A stretch of 38,422 bases of DNA, taken from the NCBI GenBank assembly GCA_015258095.1, contig JABZIV010000021.1, positions 1 to 38,422 of the forward strand, written 5' to 3'. The notes beneath the pieces were generated by a model. The model did not search any database. It had not been told where the DNA came from and was given only the letters and a program-made list of their open reading frames with translations. Shown piece after piece: positions 1 through 7,920 of this stretch. This DNA is from Lachnospiraceae bacterium (GTDB lineage: Bacteria; Bacillota; Clostridia; Lachnospirales; Lachnospiraceae). The translations under genes and the position numbers were made by a program. The stretch's first letter is position 1. Each line of letters starts with the position of its first letter.

Positions 1-152
1 CCCGCATCGGGTTCTCCTATATCATGCAGGATTTGCGGCTTCTCTATAGTGAGGAGACAGAAGCGGAAGTACGGGTTAAGGCGGCGGATTACTTCTTTTC
101 CCGGGAATATCGTTTCATGGAAAGAGGAATTCGGGGTATCCATCTTGGTTAA
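1..152 (+). CDS. C-terminal fragment of an unidentified protein
   Basis: An open frame (codons start at base 3) enters from the left edge and ends at the TAA at 150-152, giving about 49 residues. The visible tail is mixed charged and aromatic, with short motifs SYIMQDLRLL and ending RGIHLG. I do not recognise the family and see no signal peptide or membrane segment in this part. It is followed by 130 bp of repeat-rich spacer and then an oxidoreductase gene in the same direction, so it may belong to the same sugar-related operon, but that is inference. The stop codon lies inside the first unit of the 17-bp repeat described below. Confidence 0.5.
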   Translation, partial: RIGFSYIMQDLRLLYSEETEAEVRVKAADYFFSREYRFMERGIRGIHLG

Positions 153-262
153 GACAGCGGTTTGGAGCGGACAGCGGCTAGCTTAAGACAGCGGTTTGGA
201 CAGGGCGCGGTGTGGAGGCGGCGGTTCGGGCAGGACGCGGTTTACTTCAAACGGCGGTTCGG
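149..262. repeat. Decayed tandem repeat, period about 17 bp
   Basis: The core GCGG recurs at 157, 174, 191, 207, 221, 237 and 254, mostly followed by TT, at spacings of 17, 17, 16, 14, 16 and 17. The best conserved pair is the 18-mer TTAAGACAGCGGTTTGGA at 149-166 and 183-200. The array fills the gap between the partial CDS and the next gene and includes the stop codon of the former. Confidence 0.65.
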
Positions 263-282
263 ATAGAGGAAAAGGAGAGAAA

Positions 283-1359
283 ATGGAGAAGTTGAAAGTG
301 GCTATCGTAGGCTGTGGAAGAATTTCCGCGTGCTATAAGGACGCGTTTCTGAAACTTGCCGACCGGATATCCGTAGAGTATGCGGTAGATAAAGTAGAAG
401 AAAAAGCGCGGGACTTTGCGAAGGATTTTTCCTGTCACGCTTGTACGGATATCGGGGAGATTCTGGACCGGGATCTCGATGTCGTGCATCTCGCCTTGCC
501 CCATTTCCTTCATGCGCCTTATAGCATTCTTCTGATGCGACATGGGAAAAATGTTCTGACGGAGAAGCCGCTTGCCATGACCTTGCAGGAAGCGGATGAG
601 ATGCTTAAAGCGGAGCGGGAGACCGGAAAGAGGCTCGGCTGCATTTTCCAGACGAGATACAACGCCTCCGTGCAGACTTTAAAGAAGAGACTGGAAGAGG
701 GCGTTTACGGGAAAATAAAGACGGCTTCCTCCCTTCTCACCTGGGACAGACCCGATTCTTATTATGAAGGCTCGGACTGGAAGGGTACCTGGGAATACGA
801 AGGCGGAGGAACCATCATTGACCAGGCAATCCATAGCATTGACCGCGTGCGCTATATCGTGGGGAGCGATGTGGAATGGGTCGAAGCGTCCATCTTTAAC
901 CGGAGTCACCCGCGTCTTTTCGTGGAAGACACCGCGGAAGCAATGTTGCAGTTTCGAAATGGTGTGAAGTACCATCTTTTTGCCACCAATACAAACGGCT
1001 ATGATACGCCGATACAGATTGAATTCTGCGCGGAGAACGGTCGTTTCGGCTTAGTGCAGGATATGGGATACTCGTATTTGCAGGAAAAGTACGAGGAGTT
1101 TCGTGAAGTGAAGCCCAGTGTCACCATCGGGAAAGATTATTGGGGAACGACACACGTGATGCAACTGGAGGATTTTTACCGCGCGATTTTGGAAGGAAAG
1201 AACCCGCTTGTCTCCGGTCTCGAAGGCAGAAAGACTTTGGAAATCGTAAAGGCGATTTATCTTTCTGCAAAATACCGGAAGAGGATCTCTTTTCCTTTCA
1301 CGGATGAGAAACTCTCCGCGGAAGAGATGCGGAAGCTTTTGTTCTATCCGACGAATTGA
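283..1359 (+). CDS. Gfo/Idh/MocA family NAD(P)-dependent oxidoreductase
   Basis: This predicted cytosolic enzyme of 358 residues oxidises or reduces a sugar, inositol or sugar derivative with NAD(P). An N-terminal Rossmann fold starts with VAIVGCGRIS (about residues 6-15), followed by the family EKP motif (TEKPLAM, near 108) and a GGGTIIDQAIHSID segment carrying the catalytic D-x-x-x-H pair typical of the family. I chose the ATG at 283 because AGGAGA lies just upstream and the family fold starts right after it; the open frame continues to 196 but that part is translated repeat DNA rich in Gly and Arg. It precedes mglBAC by 138 bp and probably acts on a sugar from the same import route. The exact substrate cannot be told from sequence. 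Confidence 0.9.
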   Translation: MEKLKVAIVGCGRISACYKDAFLKLADRISVEYAVDKVEEKARDFAKDFSCHACTDIGEILDRDLDVVHLALPHFLHAPYSILLMRHGKNVLTEKPLAMTLQEADEMLKAERETGKRLGCIFQTRYNASVQTLKKRLEEGVYGKIKTASSLLTWDRPDSYYEGSDWKGTWEYEGGGTIIDQAIHSIDRVRYIVGSDVEWVEASIFNRSHPRLFVEDTAEAMLQFRNGVKYHLFATNTNGYDTPIQIEFCAENGRFGLVQDMGYSYLQEKYEEFREVKPSVTIGKDYWGTTHVMQLEDFYRAILEGKNPLVSGLEGRKTLEIVKAIYLSAKYRKRISFPFTDEKLSAEEMRKLLFYPTN

Positions 1360-1457
1360 AAAGAAATTTTATGCTCTATAAAGGGAAAAATTGGAAAGAA
1401 ATTCCAAGAAAGAGAAAAGAAATCTCTATGTTTTTTCAAAAATGCAAGTTCTATAAT
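1355..1457 (+). promoter_or_regulatory. Candidate promoters and palindrome upstream of mglB
   Basis: Two sigma-A-like options are visible. The first is TTGAAA (1355-1360), 16 bp spacer, TATAAA (1377-1382), overlapping the stop codon of the previous gene. The second is a perfect TATAAT at 1452-1457 with a poor -35 region, 41 bp before the mglB start. Between them lies a palindrome, TTGGAA (1391-1396) and TTCCAA (1402-1407) around a 5-base centre, which could be an operator. Assignments are by eye. Confidence 0.4.
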
Positions 1458-1497
1458 CTCCTCAGACTAAAAAATCTCTAAAAAGAGGAGGAAAAAA

Positions 1498-2598
1498 ATG
1501 AAAAAGATCTTGAGTGTATTGACAGCTTCCGCTATGGCGGCATCCCTTCTGGCAGGATGTGGCGGTTCCAAGACTGCGGAGACAACAAAGGGGGCAGAGA
1601 CCACCGCAGCCGCTTCCGAGAAGGCGGAGGAAGGTAGCAAGGCTGCCGCAGAGGCAGTGAGCGGAGACCTTTCCGATAAGAAAGTGGGCATCTGCATTTA
1701 CCAGTTCTCCGACAACTTCATGACCCTGTTCCGTACAGAGTTAGAGAACTACCTTGTTTCCAAGGGATTCAAAAAAGAGAACATCAAGATCATGGATGGC
1801 GCAAATGACCAGGCTACCCAGACCAACCAGATTCAGAACTTCATCACCGATAAGGTGGACGTATTGATTGTAAACCCGGTGAATTCTTCTTCCGCAGCAA
1901 CGATTACCGATATGGTAGAGGCTGCCGGCATTCCTCTCGTTTACATCAACAGAGAGCCGGATCAGGACGAAGAGAAGAGATGGGAAAAGAACAACTGGAA
2001 TGTAACCTATGTCGGCTGTGACGCTCGTCAGTCCGGAACTTTCCAGGGTGAAATCATTGCCGCAGAAGGGATCGATAAGCTCGATATGAACGGAAACGGG
2101 AAAGTGGACTACATCATGATCAAGGGTGACCCGGAGAACATCGATGCACAGTATAGAACAGAGTATTCCATCAAGGCTTTGCAGGATGCGAAGATGGAAG
2201 TCAACAAGCTCGATGAGCAGGTTGGAAACTGGGATCAGGCACAGGCACAGTCTCTGGTAGCAAATGCGCTGGCGAAGAACGGTAAGGACATCGAAGTGGT
2301 ATTCTGTAACAACGATGCGATGGCACTCGGTGCATTGCAGGCTATTCAGGCAGCAGGCAGAACCGTTGGAAAGGATATCTACCTTGTCGGTGTTGACGCG
2401 CTGGAAGAAGCTTGTCAGAATGTACTGAACGGAACACAGACCGGAACAGTATTCAACGATTTCCTGACACAGTCTCACACAGCAGGCGATGCGGCAATCA
2501 ACTACCTTACCGGTAAGGAAAACAAGCACTATATCGGCTGTGACTATGTAAAGGTTACAAAGGATAATGCGAAAGACATTTTGGCTCTTTTAAAGTAA
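1498..2598 (+). CDS. mglB: Galactose/glucose-type ABC transporter substrate-binding lipoprotein
   Basis: This is the extracellular lipid-anchored receptor of the sugar importer encoded by this operon. The N-terminus is a lipoprotein signal with lipobox LAGC and Cys21, followed by an Ala/Thr/Glu linker and a type I periplasmic-binding fold (about 60-366). It resembles MglB rather than RbsB: NDQATQTNQI, the INREP segment, a DMNGNGKVD loop that matches the calcium-binding loop of MglB, VFCNNDAMALGA, and GVDALEEA. The length of 366 is a little above the E. coli protein because of the linker. A strong SD (AGAGGAGG) precedes the ATG. The gene is followed by a terminator-like hairpin and then the ATPase gene. 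Galactose, glucose or a related hexose is the likely ligand. Confidence 0.9.
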   Translation: MKKILSVLTASAMAASLLAGCGGSKTAETTKGAETTAAASEKAEEGSKAAAEAVSGDLSDKKVGICIYQFSDNFMTLFRTELENYLVSKGFKKENIKIMDGANDQATQTNQIQNFITDKVDVLIVNPVNSSSAATITDMVEAAGIPLVYINREPDQDEEKRWEKNNWNVTYVGCDARQSGTFQGEIIAAEGIDKLDMNGNGKVDYIMIKGDPENIDAQYRTEYSIKALQDAKMEVNKLDEQVGNWDQAQAQSLVANALAKNGKDIEVVFCNNDAMALGALQAIQAAGRTVGKDIYLVGVDALEEACQNVLNGTQTGTVFNDFLTQSHTAGDAAINYLTGKENKHYIGCDYVKVTKDNAKDILALLK

Positions 2599-2607
2599 TG
2601 CGCTAAC

Positions 2608-2652
2608 GGAAGGAAGGAGTGAAGCTGCATGGCCTCCCTCCTTTCTTTTTTT
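2608..2652 (+). terminator. Intrinsic terminator or attenuator between mglB and mglA
   Basis: A purine-rich arm at 2608-2619 pairs with a pyrimidine-rich arm at 2634-2645 (12 positions, one mismatch, one G-T), with a 14-base loop, directly followed by seven T at 2646-2652. It starts only 10 bases after the mglB stop codon. Because mglA and mglC follow in the same direction without an obvious new promoter, it probably gives partial termination that favours the binding protein. Confidence 0.7.
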
Positions 2653-2714
2653 CATCGTAATCGGTGGAAAGAGATAGAGGATAGAGAGTAAGACCCAAAG
2701 AAATGGAGGAATTG

Positions 2715-4223
2715 ATGGCAGAATATAAGTTGGAAATGAAAGGAATATCGAAGTCATTTCCGGGTGTTAAGGCGCTGGACAATGTACAGCTTTCTGTCCG
2801 TCCGGGTACAGTACATGCCCTTATGGGGGAAAATGGTGCAGGAAAGTCCACCCTGATGAAATGCCTTTTCGGCATTTATAAGATGGATCAGGGAGAAATC
2901 TACCTGGATGGGGAAAAGGTGGAAATCAACAACCCGGACGAAGCGATGGAAAAAGGCGTAGCGATGGTACATCAGGAGTTACAGCCGGTGCTCGCCCGTT
3001 CTGTTGCGGAAAATATGTATCTGGGCAGATTCCCGGTATATCACTTCGGCCCCTTGCAGGTGATTAACCATAAAGAAATGTACAAAGAGACGGAGAAATG
3101 GTTATCTGAGTTGGGACTGAAGTACAATGTAAAGGCGCCGCTTTCTTCCCTTTCCATCGGGCAGATGCAGATGGTGGAAATTGCAAAAGCGGTTTCCCAC
3201 GATGCAAAGGTCATCATCTTCGACGAGCCGACTTCCTCTCTTTCCGATAAGGAAGTGGAGTTCCTCTTTAAGGTCATGGGCGACTTGAAGAAGAAGGGCG
3301 TCTCCATGATTTACATTTCCCACAAAATGGATGAAATCAAGCGGATTTCCGACGACATCACCATCATGCGGGACGGTACCTACGTCGGAACGTGGCCTGC
3401 GGAGGAGATGACGACAGAGCAGATTATTGCGAAGATGGTGGGACGGGAACTCAGTAACATCTATCCGGAACACCATCACGAAATCGGCGAGACCATCATG
3501 GAAGTGGAGGACTATACGTCGATTCACGAGAAGTCTTTCCGCGGAGTGAGCTTCTCCATCAGAAAGGGAGAGATTCTCGGCTTCGGCGGACTGGTCGGAG
3601 CACAGAGAACGGAGCTCATGGAAGGCATCTTCGGTATTCGCCATATTGCCAAAGGAAAAATCAAGGTGCACGGGAAGGAAGTCAGCATCAAAAGACCGAG
3701 AGACGCAATGGACAGCGGCATCGGTATGATTACGGAAGACCGGAGAGGAAACGGGATCTTCGGCTGTCTCTCCATAAAGGACAATGTCGGCGTTTCCATT
3801 TACAATAAATTCCTGAAAATGGGCATCATGCTTGACCACCCGGCAATCAATAAGGTGGTGGACGAGAATATAAAGCGCCTTTCGATTAAGACGCCCGGCA
3901 TGAAGGAGCAGATCGGGAATCTCTCCGGCGGAAACCAGCAGAAAGTGATTATTTCCCGCTGGCTTGCAAAGGATCCGGATATCCTGATTATGGATGAACC
4001 GACCAGGGGAATCGATATTGGTGCAAAGCATGAAATCTATGAGATTATGGAAGAACTGGCGAAACAGGGAAAGGCCATCATCATGATTTCCTCCGAGATG
4101 CCGGAACTACTCGGTATGGCAGACCGGATTTGCGTGATGTGTAACGGAAAGCTCACGGGAGAGCTGAATCAGCAGGACGAGATGACCCAGGAGAATGTCA
4201 TGGGCTTTGCGACAATGTTTTAG
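2715..4223 (+). CDS. mglA: Sugar ABC transporter, duplicated ATPase subunit
   Basis: This is the cytoplasmic ATPase of a CUT2-type sugar importer, 502 residues, with two fused ABC domains. Domain 1 has Walker A GENGAGKST (about 38-46), signature LSIGQMQMVE and Walker B VIIFDEPTSS. Domain 2 has the degenerate Walker A GGLVGAQRTE, signature LSGGNQQKV and Walker B ILIMDEPTRGID, the arrangement usual for MglA and RbsA. I prefer the ATG at 2715 over the upstream ATG at 2703 because GGAGG at 2705-2709 is well spaced for it and overlaps the upstream codon. It lies between mglB and mglC, 12 bases before the latter. Length matches the family. Confidence 0.92.
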   Translation: MAEYKLEMKGISKSFPGVKALDNVQLSVRPGTVHALMGENGAGKSTLMKCLFGIYKMDQGEIYLDGEKVEINNPDEAMEKGVAMVHQELQPVLARSVAENMYLGRFPVYHFGPLQVINHKEMYKETEKWLSELGLKYNVKAPLSSLSIGQMQMVEIAKAVSHDAKVIIFDEPTSSLSDKEVEFLFKVMGDLKKKGVSMIYISHKMDEIKRISDDITIMRDGTYVGTWPAEEMTTEQIIAKMVGRELSNIYPEHHHEIGETIMEVEDYTSIHEKSFRGVSFSIRKGEILGFGGLVGAQRTELMEGIFGIRHIAKGKIKVHGKEVSIKRPRDAMDSGIGMITEDRRGNGIFGCLSIKDNVGVSIYNKFLKMGIMLDHPAINKVVDENIKRLSIKTPGMKEQIGNLSGGNQQKVIISRWLAKDPDILIMDEPTRGIDIGAKHEIYEIMEELAKQGKAIIMISSEMPELLGMADRICVMCNGKLTGELNQQDEMTQENVMGFATMF

Positions 4224-4235
4224 AGGAGTGGGAAA

Positions 4236-5264
4236 ATGCAAAAGACACAAAAACAAAAAATAACGGATTTTTTAATCAACAACGGGGTCATCATCGTAAT
4301 GTTCATTCTGGTGATTTATACGGGGCTGACCACGAAGAACTTCTTAACGGCGGATAATGGAATGAACCTTCTTGCCAATATGTCCTATCGTCTGGTGATT
4401 GCCCTCGGTATCGCAGGCTGCGTTATCACGGCGGGCTGTGACCTTTCCGCAGGACGAATGATCGGTTTCGGGGCTTGTCTCGCGGGAACCCTTCTCCAGA
4501 AGGTGAACTATTCCGGACGCTTCTTCCAGCAGGAGCCGTGGGCTTCCATGGGAAACGGCATTCTCTTAAAGATTACCCCGATGAATCCTTTCGTCGTGCT
4601 GCTCCTCGTGATGCTTGTCTGCGCGATTTTCGGAACGATTACCGGCTGGTTTATCGCTTATCTTTCCGTTCCGCCCTTTATCGCAACGCTGGCAATGATG
4701 GAAATCATCTACGGACTGGGACTTCTGTTTACGAATGCGACTCCGCTCGGCGGCTATATTGATGCGTACACCGCATTCTCCACAGGAAAATTCCTCGGCT
4801 TAAGCTACTTAATCTGGATTGCCCTTCTTATGGCGGCAATCACCTGGTTCATCTTCAACATGACACGGCACGGCAAGTATATGTATGCCATCGGCGGCAA
4901 TCCGCAGGCGGCGGAGGTTGCCGGTGTGCCGGTGAACTTCACCTTAGTGATGATTTATGCGAAGGCGGCAGCCTTTTACGGTATGGCAGGTTATATGCTC
5001 GGCGCGAAAGCCGGCGGTGCTTCGGTTAATACCGGACTCGGTTACGAAATGGAGGCCATCGCGGCATGTGCGCTTGGCGGCGTATCGGTAACCGGCGGAC
5101 GCGGTAAAGTCTCCAGTGCCTTCATCGGCGTTGCCGTACTGGAACTCTTGAAGACCGCACTACAGTATCTCGGTGTGAATGCCAATGCACAGTATATCGC
5201 GATCGGTATCGTCATCTTCATCGCCGCGTCTCTCGACATCCGGAAATACTTGACGAAGAAGTAA
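4236..5264 (+). CDS. mglC: Sugar ABC transporter permease
   Basis: This is the membrane channel subunit partnering MglA and MglB, 342 residues, family BPD_transp_2. About eight to ten hydrophobic segments are visible, beginning near residue 15. Family hallmarks are AIGGNPQAAEVAGV in a cytoplasmic loop and ALGGVSVTGGRGKV near the C-terminus, followed by a last hydrophobic segment before the basic tail RKYLTKK. A 39-residue segment with FFQQEPWASM around residue 95 is an MglC-like extracytoplasmic loop. An SD (AGAGGAG) lies in the 12-base gap after mglA, so both are co-transcribed. It is the last gene of the operon; a long hairpin follows. Confidence 0.9.
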   Translation: MQKTQKQKITDFLINNGVIIVMFILVIYTGLTTKNFLTADNGMNLLANMSYRLVIALGIAGCVITAGCDLSAGRMIGFGACLAGTLLQKVNYSGRFFQQEPWASMGNGILLKITPMNPFVVLLLVMLVCAIFGTITGWFIAYLSVPPFIATLAMMEIIYGLGLLFTNATPLGGYIDAYTAFSTGKFLGLSYLIWIALLMAAITWFIFNMTRHGKYMYAIGGNPQAAEVAGVPVNFTLVMIYAKAAAFYGMAGYMLGAKAGGASVNTGLGYEMEAIAACALGGVSVTGGRGKVSSAFIGVAVLELLKTALQYLGVNANAQYIAIGIVIFIAASLDIRKYLTKK

Positions 5265-5341
5265 AAGATTCGACGAAATAAGAGCTTTCTCAAAAAAGGC
5301 TGCGAACAGGCAGCATCGTATTCTTAATAATCGCGTAGAAA

Positions 5342-5415
5342 AGGGGCACGCTTGTGCCACCCTCGCCATAGGACAGGATCATAGGTGAGAGTGGTGCGGG
5401 CGTGCCCCTGTTTTT
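5342..5415 (+). terminator. Long stem-loop followed by T-run after mglC
   Basis: The left arm begins AGGGGCACGC at 5342 and the right arm ends GCGTGCCCCT at 5409; pairing continues imperfectly inward to about 5366 and 5384, leaving a loop of roughly 17 bases. GTTTTT follows at 5410-5415. The left arm can alternatively form its own small hairpin, GGCAC-GCTT-GTGCC at 5344-5357, so two competing folds exist. The simplest reading is the terminator of mglBAC; an attenuator role is possible. Confidence 0.65.
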
Positions 5416-5437
5416 GCAACATAGTCCGAAGCAACCG

Positions 5438-5466
5438 TTGACCTTCCTTACAATCTGCTTTATCCT
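5438..5466 (+). promoter_or_regulatory. Promoter of pepF
   Basis: TTGACC at 5438-5443, a 17-bp spacer and TATCCT at 5461-5466 match the sigma-A consensus and spacing. It lies after the mglC terminator hairpin and leaves an untranslated leader of about 80 bases before the pepF ATG at 5554. Confidence 0.6.
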
Positions 5467-5553
5467 AAAAAAGTATTTTGTCATGGAGGAAGCCGCGGAA
5501 AGCAGCACAAAATCCGTTGCATCCTATTGCTATTTGGATAAAGGAGGACAGGG

Positions 5554-7257
5554 ATGAAGTTTCAAGATATGGAATATAAAAGGCTCTCCGTCGAGGAGAT
5601 TGGAAAGGAAGCGAAGGAGTATATTCAGGCGCTGAAAGAGGCGAAAAACTTTCAGGAAGCGGATGACGCCTTTGTAAAGTATGACGGATTGCAGGGGCAT
5701 ATTTCGACGATGTCCAGCCTTGCACAGGTGCGCCACTCCATCAATACGGAAGATAAGTTCTATGATGCCGAGTCGAATTACTGGGACAATGCGACACCGA
5801 AGATGAGCGAGTTCAATCAGGAGTGGATTCAGACGCTTCTCGCCTCTCCCTTCCGTCCGGACTTTGAGAAGAAGTACGGGAAGGTCATTTTCACGAATGC
5901 GGAGCTGGAATTAAAGACCTTCTCCCCGGAAATCATCCCGGAACTACAGAAGGAGAACGAATTGGTTACGGCGTATGAAAAATTGCTCGCCTCTGCCCAG
6001 ATTCCGTTTGAGGGGAAGGTTTATACGCTTTCCCAGATGACGCCTTTTAAGAATGATCCGGACGACAGTCGGAGACTCGCCGCCTGGAAAGCGGAAGGAA
6101 AGTGGTATAAGGACAATCAGGCGGAACTCGACCGTCTCTATGATGAACTGGTTCACCTTCGGGACAGCATGGGGAAGAAACTCGGCTATAAGGATTTCGT
6201 GGAACTCGGATACTATCGTATGAAGAGAAGCTGCTATGACAGAGCGGATGTGCAGAAATTCCGGGAAGCCGTACAGACTTATGTGGTGCCTCTTGCGGAA
6301 GAAGTCTTCAAGAGACAGGCAAAGCGTCTGGGCAAGAACTATCCTTTGAGCTATGCGGATGCCGCAATCGAATTCCGTTCCGGAAATCCTCGTCCGGCAG
6401 GAACACCGGAAGAAATCGTGGCAAGCGGAAAGAAGTTCTATGACTCCCTTTCTCCGGAAACAGCGGAATTTTTCCAACACATGGTGGAGGATGAGTTGAT
6501 GGATCTCCTCTCAACGAAAGGCAAGCAGGGTGGAGGATACTGTACGAGTTTTCAGGACTACCATACACCCTTTATCTTTGCGAACTTCAATGGAACCCAG
6601 CATGATATCGAGGTTATTACGCATGAAGCGGGGCACGCCTTTGCCGCCTATCTGAACCGGAACCGTGTGCCTTTTGAGACAATCTGGCCGGGAATGGAAG
6701 CTTGCGAGGTGCATTCCATGTCGATGGAATTCTTTGCGGAAGCCTTCTCCACGGAATTCTTCGGAAAAGATGCGCGGAAGTACAACTATTCTCACCTTGC
6801 CGGAGCACTGACTTTCCTTCCGTACGGGACGATGGTGGATCATTTCCAGCATATCATCTATGAGGAGCCGGAACTGACACCGAAAGAGCGGCATAGGAAG
6901 TGGAAAGAGCTTGTGGAGCTTTATCAGCCATGGTTGAAACTCGATGGAGACATTCCTTTCTATAGTGAAGGGGAAGGCTGGCAGAGACAGCACCACATCT
7001 ATTCCATGCCGTTCTACTATATTGACTATTGCCTCGCGCAGACCGTGGCGCTCGAGTTCTGGAATCGTATCCAGGAAGATCAGAAGGATGCATGGAAACA
7101 CTATATGGCGTACACCTCTCAGGGAGGTTCCGTTCCCTTTACCGCGCTCTTAAAGAATGCAGGACTGGTCAGTCCTTTTGAAGAGTCCTGCCTCAGCGGA
7201 ATCTGTGAGACGGCGTCCGCTTACCTTTCGGATTATGACCTTACGGGGATAGAATAA
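5554..7257 (+). CDS. pepF: M3 family oligoendopeptidase
   Basis: This is a cytosolic zinc metallopeptidase that cuts imported oligopeptides. The protein has 567 residues, the usual length of the shorter clostridial M3 oligoendopeptidases. The zinc motif HEAGH is at 357-361 (ligands His357 and His361, catalytic Glu358) and the third ligand is Glu385 in EVHSMS. The helical N-terminal half and the C-terminal SYxxY-like stretch near HHIYSMPFYYIDY are typical of the family. AGGAGG is seven bases before the ATG. It shares its promoter with the small downstream membrane-protein gene, whose start overlaps its stop, and it stands next to the opp operon, which would supply substrates. Confidence 0.93.
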   Translation: MKFQDMEYKRLSVEEIGKEAKEYIQALKEAKNFQEADDAFVKYDGLQGHISTMSSLAQVRHSINTEDKFYDAESNYWDNATPKMSEFNQEWIQTLLASPFRPDFEKKYGKVIFTNAELELKTFSPEIIPELQKENELVTAYEKLLASAQIPFEGKVYTLSQMTPFKNDPDDSRRLAAWKAEGKWYKDNQAELDRLYDELVHLRDSMGKKLGYKDFVELGYYRMKRSCYDRADVQKFREAVQTYVVPLAEEVFKRQAKRLGKNYPLSYADAAIEFRSGNPRPAGTPEEIVASGKKFYDSLSPETAEFFQHMVEDELMDLLSTKGKQGGGYCTSFQDYHTPFIFANFNGTQHDIEVITHEAGHAFAAYLNRNRVPFETIWPGMEACEVHSMSMEFFAEAFSTEFFGKDARKYNYSHLAGALTFLPYGTMVDHFQHIIYEEPELTPKERHRKWKELVELYQPWLKLDGDIPFYSEGEGWQRQHHIYSMPFYYIDYCLAQTVALEFWNRIQEDQKDAWKHYMAYTSQGGSVPFTALLKNAGLVSPFEESCLSGICETASAYLSDYDLTGIE

Positions 7258-7784
7258 TGGGCATGTTCCAATCGCCTTACGATAAGGGCGGCGCGCTTTC
7301 CAAAGAGGCTTATGAGGAGCGGAAGAAGGTCTATATGGATCGAAGAGGAGAAGAGAGCAGGAAGAAGGCAGGACGCCGCCTTTTCCTCTTTTACCTGCCG
7401 CTTCTTCCCCTGATGCTCTTGCCGGGCTTTTTTTCCGATGCGGCAGTATCCCATACCGCCTATCTCTTGCTTCCCTATGCACTGGAGGCGGTGACCGTGG
7501 TACTGACCGGGGCGGGACTCCTTTCCTTCCTCTTTCACGCGAAAGCTGCGGTGGATGGCAGGGTCTACCGCTTACAGTTCCAGCGATTTCTCGGAAGAGC
7601 GGCGATGTCCTGTATTCTCGGCATCGGTTTCTTTCTCGTTGAACTCTTCTTCTTATTCTTTGTGAAAGCGGAGAAGAAGCAGGCGGTAGAAATAGTCGTA
7701 CTCCTTATTCAGTTCGGCTTTTTGCTCTTTTCCAGACTTTTCTGGATGAAGGCGAAAGAAGAAATTTTGAATTGGACGTTGTGA
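7257..7784 (+). CDS. Hypothetical four-helix membrane protein
   Basis: The product has 175 residues and no recognised family. It has a charged, Arg/Lys/Glu-rich cytoplasmic N-terminus (1-41) and four hydrophobic segments at about 42-60, 68-94, 115-136 and 143-163, ending in a short basic tail. The start codon overlaps the stop of pepF by one base (TAATG), which implies translational coupling and co-transcription. No catalytic motif can be seen. The -35 box of the oppA promoter overlaps its stop codon. The function is unknown; the coupling to a peptidase only suggests a link to peptide use. Confidence 0.8.
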   Translation: MGMFQSPYDKGGALSKEAYEERKKVYMDRRGEESRKKAGRRLFLFYLPLLPLMLLPGFFSDAAVSHTAYLLLPYALEAVTVVLTGAGLLSFLFHAKAAVDGRVYRLQFQRFLGRAAMSCILGIGFFLVELFFLFFVKAEKKQAVEIVVLLIQFGFLLFSRLFWMKAKEEILNWTL

Positions 7785-7807
7785 ATTTAATTTTTTTACC
7801 GTATAAT
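7779..7807 (+). promoter_or_regulatory. Promoter of the opp operon
   Basis: TTGTGA (7779-7784), exactly 17 bp, then a perfect TATAAT (7802-7807). The -35 box overlaps the stop codon of the preceding gene. The leader to the oppA ATG at 7921 is about 105 bases and contains two similar stretches, GCGCTTTAGTGC and GCGTTAGTGCGTT, whose role is unclear. Confidence 0.75.
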
Positions 7808-7920
7808 GTACCGAAGTTTTTCTATTCCTGCGCTTTAGTGCATCAGAGTATATAGTACGCGTTAGTGCGTTGAAGTAGAAAAGCTGCACAGACGATTACT
7901 TATAGAAGGGAGATTGTAAT

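Noticed and set aside
1741..4031. Long antisense frames opposite mglB and mglA (262 and 309 codons)
   Set aside because: The plus-strand genes have clear family motifs; the antisense frames have no SD or recognisable motifs and follow from codon bias.
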